Source: Echinicola rosea (GTDB taxonomy: Bacteria; Bacteroidota; Bacteroidia; Cytophagales; Cyclobacteriaceae). Taken from it: a DNA stretch of 64,000 nucleotides. Made by a program: the position numbers and the translations under genes. Below, piece by piece: positions 28,249 to 36,276 of this stretch (positions are counted from its first letter, which is position 1; every line of letters begins with the position of its first letter). Below the pieces are notes generated by a model that saw only the letters and a list, made by a program, of their open reading frames with translations, made no database searches and was not told the origin of the DNA. The stretch is taken from the NCBI RefSeq assembly GCF_005281475.1, contig NZ_CP040106.1:3934501-3998500 (forward strand), written 5' to 3'.

Positions 28249-30129
28249 TTAAGTACACAATGGTGGACAGGATGGCCATCCGTTGGCCTTTGCGTGATGA
28301 CAGATTCTTCTGATCATGGGATTGAGAATTTCCCTTTCGGCACCATAGGTCGGCCCGGTCCCTCTTGGCGCACCATGATCTCCACCTACTAGCACCAAAA
28401 TCTGGTTCAGCCAGTTGGTTTGTGCATTGCTGAGTGCAGCTAGATACGTGGGACTTACCCTGATCATAAGCTCTGCGATGCCGGCATTGGGGGCAAAGTG
28501 CTTGGGAATGGTGATGCCTTCAATGGCCGTTTCTAAAGGGGTGAGCACCGATGGATCGATCAGTGCATCCCTGAACTTTTCGGCATGTACCCTTTCATGT
28601 GCCAGTACAGCAGATGCCATGAACCAGTTTCCCCCTACCAAGGTCAAGCTGTTCATGTCATTGATTTGATTGCAGTAATTGGCTGCTGTAGTATTACCTC
28701 CTGGTCCGGTCACCTCGGTCACACCAGGAAGCAGGCGTGTCTGCAAGCTGTAATTGCCCGTAACACCTACTATCACTGGTTGCCATACGGCTCCATTGTC
28801 AATTACTTCGAGGTTTACCTGGACATTTTCAGGAAACGTCAGCCCCCATACTCCTGCCCCAAGCGCTCGGGATGGGGCTGCTCCAGGCTGTGCAATGACA
28901 TTATCGAGATTGATCGACGAATTGGCAACTACCGGCAAGAGTGCTGGATCTACCTCCTGACCGCGGTCCCTCTTGTCCAAGAAGTCTATGGTGTTCGTGC
29001 CTACGATACCATCCACTTTGATCCCCACATCTTCTTGAAAAGCTTTGACGGCACGCTGCGTTTCATCACCAAAAGACCCATCCACCCCAAAACGAGGTAG
29101 TGGATAATTGAGTCCCACTAGGGCATTTTGGATCATGGTCACGTGGGTACCGTTGCTTCCAGACTGTACGGTTCTGAAATTGTCAAAGGTAGATTCCAAA
29201 ATGGCATTTCTTGAAAACCTGCTAGTAGCGGGAAAGTCATGTCCATCTCCCAATCTGGCCTGAACCTTTTTCTGGACCATTCCTTTCTGTTGAATGGTAT
29301 GGGTAAGCTCATGCGCCAATAGCTGCTTTCCTTTAGCGGAACCAGGCTGGAATTTTCCTTTATTGAAGTATATGTCATGGCCATGGGTAAATGCCTGCGC
29401 ACCTATTTGGCTGCTCATCTCTGCTGCTTTTTCATCCGTATGGATGTTGACATTGCTAAAATCTGCCGCAAAACCGGCTTCCATTGCTTGTTTCGTATCT
29501 TTGTCTAATGGATTTCCCCCTCCTTTACTTTTGTTTAATGGGCCTTCTATTCCTTGTAGCGCACTGTCTGCTTTGGATTGGAGCTCTTTGTCTTCGGTTT
29601 TATGTTGGACAGGATCTTCCTTTTCCGCCGCCTCAGCTTTTAGCGGCTCTTCACTGTCTTCTGTAGCGGCCATGGTGGCCTCTTCTTTTTCGCATTCGGC
29701 ACATTTGGCTTGTACCGGCTCATCATCTTCTTTACTTTGCAGAGGTTGTTCCTCCTCGGTTTTGGTTTGAACTGCTTCTTCCTCTTCTGCTTTTGACTGG
29801 ACGGGCTCTTCCATTTCCTCTTCGGATTTGGTTTGTAATGGCTCCTCCTCCATTTCTTGTCGTTGAACCTTACTAATGCTTTCAGCAAGTGGTTGCTGTT
29901 GTACTTCTTCTTCCTCTCCTGTTTGGGCTTGGATGGACGCTGATGGTTCGGAATTGGCGACTACCTGGTCGGCCACAGCATCCGCTTCCTTTTCATATTG
30001 ATCGTCAGGTTGGCCCATATCCAGCTTGGCCTGTACACCAAAGAAATCCTTGGATTGGTCATCTGCTTTCCTGAAAAGCTGATTTCTGGGTTGCTGGCCT
30101 GGTTTATTTTTTTTCCTTAGCTCTCTCAT
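28249..30129 (-). CDS. DUF4157 protein with peptidoglycan-binding domain and a second HExxH motif, candidate eCIS cargo
   Basis: A 626-residue protein without a signal peptide. Residues about 90-145 are a tandem low-complexity tract with units like EEPLQTKSEEE and PVQSKAEEE. Residues about 215-285 are the DUF4157 domain (IHTDEKAAEMSSQIGAQAFTHG, then HELTH at 273-277). Residues about 320-386 form a PG_binding_1 domain (GSNGTHVTMIQNALVGLNYP ... VDGIVGTNTIDFLDK). Near 511-515 a second HExxH (HERVH, in VLAHERVHAEK) is followed by GAERE near 597-600, which fits a zinc metallopeptidase with a distal Glu. The combination suggests a cell-wall-targeting zinc-dependent toxin or structural spike part; this is inference. 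Confidence 0.75.
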   Translation of the reverse strand: MRELRKKNKPGQQPRNQLFRKADDQSKDFFGVQAKLDMGQPDDQYEKEADAVADQVVANSEPSASIQAQTGEEEEVQQQPLAESISKVQRQEMEEEPLQTKSEEEMEEPVQSKAEEEEAVQTKTEEEQPLQSKEDDEPVQAKCAECEKEEATMAATEDSEEPLKAEAAEKEDPVQHKTEDKELQSKADSALQGIEGPLNKSKGGGNPLDKDTKQAMEAGFAADFSNVNIHTDEKAAEMSSQIGAQAFTHGHDIYFNKGKFQPGSAKGKQLLAHELTHTIQQKGMVQKKVQARLGDGHDFPATSRFSRNAILESTFDNFRTVQSGSNGTHVTMIQNALVGLNYPLPRFGVDGSFGDETQRAVKAFQEDVGIKVDGIVGTNTIDFLDKRDRGQEVDPALLPVVANSSINLDNVIAQPGAAPSRALGAGVWGLTFPENVQVNLEVIDNGAVWQPVIVGVTGNYSLQTRLLPGVTEVTGPGGNTTAANYCNQINDMNSLTLVGGNWFMASAVLAHERVHAEKFRDALIDPSVLTPLETAIEGITIPKHFAPNAGIAELMIRVSPTYLAALSNAQTNWLNQILVLVGGDHGAPRGTGPTYGAEREILNPMIRRICHHAKANGWPSCPPLCT

Positions 30130-30284
30130 GGCTGTTTCATCATTGGTTAATATGGGATAACTGTCCCTATTTCCACCTCAGTCCACAGCTTGCTGTTGAC
30201 AGTCCACTGCGCTGGTTTTGTTCCGTTTAGGTATCGAAATCAATCTTCCCGATACTACGTACCTCGTACTGCTATCATAGTACT

Positions 30285-31955
30285 TCACCTTCCCCACTCC
30301 ACAAACAACAATTGCTTCTTCCAGGGAAATTTCACCAAGCTGATGTTCCAAGGCAGTTGTTCAAGAAGAATATCCTGCGTCTTCCGTTCAATGACCAACT
30401 TGTGGTGATTACCCTGTGTGACCAACTTACCTTTTCTAGTAAGAAATTCTATCCTGAGGGTATCTCCCGAGGTGTTTTTCAGCGCCGTCCAATGACCCAC
30501 AGCTGCTTGCAACAATTCTTCTACAGCATTTTTCATGTGTTGGGGCAAGGAGACCTCGCGTTCCAAGGAGGTCTCCAATCCCACATTACAGCAATACTTC
30601 TCAAATACCATATCCTGTTCAAAGGCATTTTCCTGTTTTGTGGCTAAGTAATGTAAAAGGTGTACTGCAAGCGTTTTATTTAGGATGCGCTTTTCCTGAT
30701 CCATTAGACCGGTGGTTTGAAACAATTGACCGATATAGGGATGCAATAAAACCAAACCTGCCTGGCCTGCATAGATGCCGTCAGACAGTCTTGCTTCATC
30801 TGTTTGGGAAGTAGCCTCTTTTTCCTGTAGCTGCCCTTTGTCAATCTTTTCCATTTCTTGAATTTCACCTGTTTCTTTCCAAAGCTGCACCAATTGATCT
30901 TGGAAGTTCTTTTGATCAGTTGCGTGAGTTGATTTTTTATTTGAATTGATTAAAATTAATCTTAAACTGTTGTAATTTGATTTGAATTGTGTGAATACCG
31001 TTTCGTTACTCCAGCTTTTTTGATGGTGAATGCGGCCTGCCGTATGATAAATTTGATCGATGATACGGAAAATGGTCTCATGGCTTTGTGGATGTTCCAC
31101 TACGCCTATTTTCCAAAGGTTTTGAGCTTGCTCTATATGATTTATGTCAAAATATGTCTTAGACAACGTTCCAAAAACCATCCGCCAAAACGTCATTCTG
31201 AACTTACCTGATTTAAGGTGATTGACCAACGTTTTATAAAGTTGAATTGAGGTTAATTCAGCTTTGCTATGCATCAACTCATGATATATTTTTCCCAATT
31301 GATGATTAGAAAACTGGTGGATTAGTCGATTAAGTACATTGGGCTGATAGGACAGGTTTTTAAAGAAACTTCGCAGTGCAGGCTGCTTAAAGCTATCCTT
31401 TACCGTTTCATCCATTGAGTTCCACGGAGAGAAAAACAGCACCTTTTCACCCTCTCCCAACCACCATGGCCTGTGCCCGTGTTCCATTATATAGATAATG
31501 GATTGGATCATCCGTTGACTTGAAGTCAGGTCGGAAGGAGCTGCTGCAGGTACCCTCTCTTTTCCATTGACTGGTTTTAGCGATTGGGACGCATTGGAGA
31601 TTTTGTCCTCCTTATAAGAAATCGACCGGACTGTTCTGCTCCAATGCCGCATTTGCTGCTCTACTTGCTGTCGAAATTGGTTCAGAAGATGGTCCACCGC
31701 TAGCTTCTGGGTCGATGTCCCTATAGCGTCAAAGATCGGTTTAGTGCTATGAAGTTGGATCGTGAGCGATGGTAGCTGCACGTGATTCCCCTTAAATTGT
31801 TGCTCCAATTCGTTAAAGTATTCCTCTAGGAGTGGAAACAGCTCTTTATGGATAAACACCTCGATTTGGTTTTTGATACCAAGGGCTGTTTGTTGCTCAG
31901 CGATGTTCAGCTCGACCAATACTTTTTGGACGATATGGTTGGTCAGCGCGTTCAC
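30285..31955 (-). CDS. Contractile injection system tape measure protein
   Basis: A 556-residue protein matching the CIS tape measure family (Afp14-like). The N-terminal pattern (NHIVQKVLVELNIAEQQTALGIKNQIEVF then helix and LPSLTIQLHS) and the long C-terminal segment (HPYIGQLFQTTGLM ... LLQAAVGHWTAL ... DILLEQLPWNISLVKFPWKK) are characteristic, with the LPW...L.W ending. The protein sets the inner tube length during assembly, so its size may predict particle length. Its start overlaps the end of the upstream PKD gene by 4 bases. Confidence 0.9.
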   Translation of the reverse strand: MNALTNHIVQKVLVELNIAEQQTALGIKNQIEVFIHKELFPLLEEYFNELEQQFKGNHVQLPSLTIQLHSTKPIFDAIGTSTQKLAVDHLLNQFRQQVEQQMRHWSRTVRSISYKEDKISNASQSLKPVNGKERVPAAAPSDLTSSQRMIQSIIYIMEHGHRPWWLGEGEKVLFFSPWNSMDETVKDSFKQPALRSFFKNLSYQPNVLNRLIHQFSNHQLGKIYHELMHSKAELTSIQLYKTLVNHLKSGKFRMTFWRMVFGTLSKTYFDINHIEQAQNLWKIGVVEHPQSHETIFRIIDQIYHTAGRIHHQKSWSNETVFTQFKSNYNSLRLILINSNKKSTHATDQKNFQDQLVQLWKETGEIQEMEKIDKGQLQEKEATSQTDEARLSDGIYAGQAGLVLLHPYIGQLFQTTGLMDQEKRILNKTLAVHLLHYLATKQENAFEQDMVFEKYCCNVGLETSLEREVSLPQHMKNAVEELLQAAVGHWTALKNTSGDTLRIEFLTRKGKLVTQGNHHKLVIERKTQDILLEQLPWNISLVKFPWKKQLLFVEWGR

Positions 31956-34900
31956 TGATTAAGAATACTTGCCTGCTTCCGTATTGCTTCTAAAAGGAAC
32001 GAAACTCCTTCAAAGGACCGCAAGACCTCTTCATAAAAGCCACCCAAGGTCTTATTTGGATCCCAATTCACCTGACTTTCTACCAATGAATTGAAATCAT
32101 TGGAAATTTTATCGGTTAATGGCTGTAAATCCTTTACCGATTCCTCCAGCACATCAGGCGCTTGACATTTCAATATCAAATAGAATAGACGGACGTAATC
32201 TCTGTACAAATGCTTCATGGGAGCGTCTTTTGCTCCACCATCAGAATGCATTTCACGAAGGTAAGAGACCAAATTGCTAAACTGCTTATCAAAAATTTCT
32301 TGCAAATCACCATTGCCATTTCCCTTTTGATATTCATCCAGTTTTTGCTCGATTGAATTCATTGCCTCGAAGGCCTCCATCATGGTATCCTGGCCCCAAC
32401 GGCCCATTTCCTTAAACTGGGGTGAATTGATAAATTCCTGATGAATACCAATCATTTTGGCCACCTCTTCTTTCCCTAGTTCAGTACAATTCCCCTCCGT
32501 TTTTTCATCCAACGTTACCGTCATTTCATCCGATGAAGCTTCTTCACAAATATTTCCGAGATGGGCCTTCACACGGACCGATACTGATTTTACATCTGGA
32601 TTGAAGGATTGACTAAAGCTGGTTTCCTCCGTGACTTCCTGTTCCTTCCCATCTATGATCCATTGGTACTCTTTGGCAGCACTTGGAGGATTGGTAATGG
32701 TAAAGGTTACCGTATAACCTTCATTGGGACCATGGTCATCTACTTTGGTGTCAATCAACAAAGTCGGGCTTTGGAAAACCCTTACCACCAAATCCACCGA
32801 TTGGCCATTTACGGTAAAATCAGTAATTTCTTTTCCCAATTGGCTTTGCGGCACCAAATTGGGGGCAAATACATATTTTCCTTCCTGATTGGTGGTTACC
32901 CCTGTACCGGCTACTTTTCCATCTTCCGGTACCACGTCAAAAGGCGTTAGTGTGCTTTCCCGGCCACGACAGAATTCATTTGGTTCTAGTGCCAAATCAA
33001 CGGTATCTTCGATGATGATATGGCCAATCTCTAGCTCTTCAGTAACCGTACGGGGACATGCACCGTTTTCGGGCGTGATGGTCAGTGAAACCGTTACGGA
33101 TTTGACTTCTTCAGGCAAATCATAGGTATGACTAGGGGCTTCATCTGCAGATCCATTGTCATCACCAAAATCCCATTCATACGCTGCTCCATCAATAGTC
33201 TGTGACGGTTCGAATGTAACCTCCAAACCGCTTATCACAGGCTGCTCGGGTAGATTGATGGTAAATAGCGGTGCTTCGTGGACGATAAGTCGTGCTTCTG
33301 TAGGCTCTCCATTGACTGTAAAGCTGATGGGTTTTCCGATCATCTCCGTTTCGAATGCTTCTGGATCGATGCTGATAAACCGTCCCGAGATCACTACTCC
33401 CGGCACCTCTCCTTCTACTGCCACAGTACCATCCGTTGGAATTACATCGAATGAAACAGGATCCTGCTCCAAACCCAAACAGTACGTTTCGGTGCTAAGG
33501 TCAAGAAACACCACTGGTCTTGGCACGATAAAATTGATCGGGTTACAGTCTGAGCAGCAGCGGTAGGGAAGCATAAAATCAGCCACTACCGTTCTGTCTT
33601 TCAAGGTGCTTTTGTAGTCTTTTCTAGCCCCTTTCACCATTTTTGTCCGATCCATTAATGATTCCTCGGTAACTGCTCCGGTCTTGATCATTTCTGCTAG
33701 CAGGGCATCATATTTTACAAAATCCCCTGATCGAACTGCCCTTTCCTTCTCTACTTCCATTTCTGCTAACCACGCAACTTTCTTGCGGTCATCGAATTCA
33801 TTGGATACAGCAATTGCCAGATCTTTGGTCGATTCTGGGACTTTAGCGGCTTTTTCCGAAGGACTGGAATAATAAACCATCACGAAGGTACCGCCTTTGC
33901 TCACCCCTGCCCTATGGTCCAAACCGGGATGATGTTCCACAAATTTGTGGAGCTGCAATGATTCCAAAATATTCTTTTTTCTAACGTCTATTTCTTTCCG
34001 CAGTACTGCCAGTTTTTCGTCCGCACAGCATATGGATGCGAAAAATATTGCTTGGGATTGAAACTCTGTCTTGTACTCTTCTCTGATGGAAAGTCTCTTT
34101 ACACCTCGACGAAACTCCTTTAGCTCACTGCACAAGCGATCGATCGATTCTCCATAATCCTTTAGGTGAATGTCTTCCAATTCACTGAGCCTTTCGGGTA
34201 TTTTGGTGCCAATGGCGATCGTACTTGCGATAATGTCGATTGGTTTGTCTATTATCGTTTTCCTAACCTCATCGGCGAGTTCGATGTCTCCAATGTAATG
34301 TACCGCCTCTTTTTGGGCCTGTACCTTAAACTGGTCTGAAGTGAGCATTTGGTCTTCATTGGCTTTCAGTACTTTATCCACCACCATCCCAAATTTCCCT
34401 TCTTCTGCCACTACATTTTTTGAAATGCTATTCCAATAATCCTTCTTGCTGTCTGTCTTACGGGAATTCGTGCCACCAAAGTACTCGGGATAGTATTTGG
34501 CCGCTTCGCTATGGTCAATCGTACCATCTTTGATCATCTTTAGGATTTTCTCCATTTCTTTGGAGTTGGAAACCATGATTTCCTTGCGACCGGCAAAATC
34601 CTTTGTTCTTTTTGTTTCTTCGACTTTAGCCTTTTCATCCACAGGCTCATTGGATAGTATATTTCCCAATTTCATATCTGTAAAGTATTGGGATATTTTA
34701 CCTGCAATGCAGGCCAATTCTTGATTCCAAGCTTCCAAAAGAACCATAAGGTCTTCGAATTGACACTTGTAATCTTCCATGCGAATGTTTTCAATTACCT
34801 CATTGATGGAGACCATCTTTACATCAAAGTCTAAGTTATACTGCTGGACAAAATCATTTAGCACGATCAGTGCTTGGTCTGCAGTCTTTCCTTGATGTCC

Positions 34901-36265
34901 TTCGATCCTGTAAAAATCTACTTCTGTCAAATCATATTCCAATGGGGTCAGGCTTACCGCTTCTTGATTGTCAACTTTATGGTCATACTGGAGGATCTCC
35001 CCGGTGTGCCCGCGTTGTCGTTTGGCAAAATTCCAGTTGTCCATTAAACCCTTGCCCGGTTTATAGTAAAATGGAATGGTCCTTTCACCCAGCTTTCCCC
35101 GAAATTTGGAAGGGGTGATTTGTATGGTATTTCCAGTGGTTTGAAAAGCGTTCAACATGATGTTCAGGCGATCCAGAAGAGATTGGAGGTTGTTGGTAAT
35201 GCTCATGTCACCGGTGATGGGAGACTTATAAAAACGATGGCGATACCCTTCGGCCTGATTATTATTGCCCACAAAACCCAGCAACAAGTGCTTTGGAAAG
35301 GCGGTGATATCAGGAAGACATGTAGCATTGAGTTCATATAAAGTATCGACAAGCTCATGATAGGTGTCAATTACATCCCGAAGCCAGTCGTAGTGGTATT
35401 GGAACGGATTGATCAATTTGTTGCTGGGCTGTTCTTTAAAGAACTTGAGCCTGTCCACATTCAAGTTTGCCCCCAGTAGATCCGCAATGGCATTAAGTCC
35501 ATCGGCCAATTTCTCTATTTCAGTAGCTGTTATGGCATCATAGTAACTGTTTTCCAGTCTTTGGAGCACTTGGGTATTGGCAGTAGTGAGCAATGCACGT
35601 TTCAGCTTGATCTTACCGAGTTGACTGTAGATTTTTTTTGCATTTAGCTTTTGGTAAATATTGTCTTCAGACAGCAGTCGTTCGGCACCTTCTTCATCGG
35701 TAAGCAGTACACGTACCCGTGCCACTTGTTCGACTCCTTGATTGTCACAATCTATACCGCCACACATATCCGCTTCCTTGGAAAACGTCTCCAGGTATAG
35801 CACCACTATCCAATCATTCAGGCCCTCAAAATCTGCTATTGGTGTATCCGTCTCTAAACTTTTTGATGCTGGCACCAGCTCAAATAGGGAAATCTGACTG
35901 TCGTCGTCTTTGGCGAATTTGGTGTAGTTGCCATTAAGGTCCTCGAATTCACGATAAAAAGTATAGTCAACGGACCCCGTCACCATTTCCAAGCCAGGTT
36001 GCTCGGGATCACTGGATTCCTGTAGCAACTTGAACATATCTCCATCCGTCGTCACACCGATTCCTTGTGAGATCCTTACGGTTCCACCATAAGGCCGACT
36101 CACGTTAAATCCACATACGATGCCGACACCATTCAAAAATACACGCGTCAGCCTATCCTGATCCTCAAAAAAAGCGATGGATTCATTAAGCTGTGTATGG
36201 GTCAGTACCTGATCCACCTTGTAGGTGTGGTACTGTGTGGTTATGGTACTTAGTTTATTAGCCAT
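31952..36265 (-). CDS. Large PKD-domain eCIS protein, probable baseplate or fibre component
   Basis: A 1437-residue protein. The N-terminal part (KVDQVLTHTQLNESIAFFEDQDRLTRVFLNG and FKLLQESS) is a family-specific head followed by a long helical middle region. From about 915 two similar about 90-residue modules occur (VFLDLSTETYCLGLEQDPVSFDVIP near 915-940 and LALEPNEFCRGRESTLTPFDVVP near 1090-1110), separated by a PKD domain (EWDFGDDNG near 1025) and followed by a second PKD-like part (EYQWIIDG near 1200). The C-terminus is helical again. In related loci a large protein at this place between wedge proteins and tape measure is thought to help baseplate or fibre build-up; its exact job is not known. 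Confidence 0.7.
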   Translation of the reverse strand: MANKLSTITTQYHTYKVDQVLTHTQLNESIAFFEDQDRLTRVFLNGVGIVCGFNVSRPYGGTVRISQGIGVTTDGDMFKLLQESSDPEQPGLEMVTGSVDYTFYREFEDLNGNYTKFAKDDDSQISLFELVPASKSLETDTPIADFEGLNDWIVVLYLETFSKEADMCGGIDCDNQGVEQVARVRVLLTDEEGAERLLSEDNIYQKLNAKKIYSQLGKIKLKRALLTTANTQVLQRLENSYYDAITATEIEKLADGLNAIADLLGANLNVDRLKFFKEQPSNKLINPFQYHYDWLRDVIDTYHELVDTLYELNATCLPDITAFPKHLLLGFVGNNNQAEGYRHRFYKSPITGDMSITNNLQSLLDRLNIMLNAFQTTGNTIQITPSKFRGKLGERTIPFYYKPGKGLMDNWNFAKRQRGHTGEILQYDHKVDNQEAVSLTPLEYDLTEVDFYRIEGHQGKTADQALIVLNDFVQQYNLDFDVKMVSINEVIENIRMEDYKCQFEDLMVLLEAWNQELACIAGKISQYFTDMKLGNILSNEPVDEKAKVEETKRTKDFAGRKEIMVSNSKEMEKILKMIKDGTIDHSEAAKYYPEYFGGTNSRKTDSKKDYWNSISKNVVAEEGKFGMVVDKVLKANEDQMLTSDQFKVQAQKEAVHYIGDIELADEVRKTIIDKPIDIIASTIAIGTKIPERLSELEDIHLKDYGESIDRLCSELKEFRRGVKRLSIREEYKTEFQSQAIFFASICCADEKLAVLRKEIDVRKKNILESLQLHKFVEHHPGLDHRAGVSKGGTFVMVYYSSPSEKAAKVPESTKDLAIAVSNEFDDRKKVAWLAEMEVEKERAVRSGDFVKYDALLAEMIKTGAVTEESLMDRTKMVKGARKDYKSTLKDRTVVADFMLPYRCCSDCNPINFIVPRPVVFLDLSTETYCLGLEQDPVSFDVIPTDGTVAVEGEVPGVVISGRFISIDPEAFETEMIGKPISFTVNGEPTEARLIVHEAPLFTINLPEQPVISGLEVTFEPSQTIDGAAYEWDFGDDNGSADEAPSHTYDLPEEVKSVTVSLTITPENGACPRTVTEELEIGHIIIEDTVDLALEPNEFCRGRESTLTPFDVVPEDGKVAGTGVTTNQEGKYVFAPNLVPQSQLGKEITDFTVNGQSVDLVVRVFQSPTLLIDTKVDDHGPNEGYTVTFTITNPPSAAKEYQWIIDGKEQEVTEETSFSQSFNPDVKSVSVRVKAHLGNICEEASSDEMTVTLDEKTEGNCTELGKEEVAKMIGIHQEFINSPQFKEMGRWGQDTMMEAFEAMNSIEQKLDEYQKGNGNGDLQEIFDKQFSNLVSYLREMHSDGGAKDAPMKHLYRDYVRLFYLILKCQAPDVLEESVKDLQPLTDKISNDFNSLVESQVNWDPNKTLGGFYEEVLRSFEGVSFLLEAIRKQASILNQ

Positions 36266-36276
36266 GACGGTATTGA

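Noticed and set aside
29700..29860. Repeated DNA units that could be mistaken for a CRISPR array
   Set aside because: The units code in frame for the acidic linker of the DUF4157 protein; there are no regular spacers and no cas genes.
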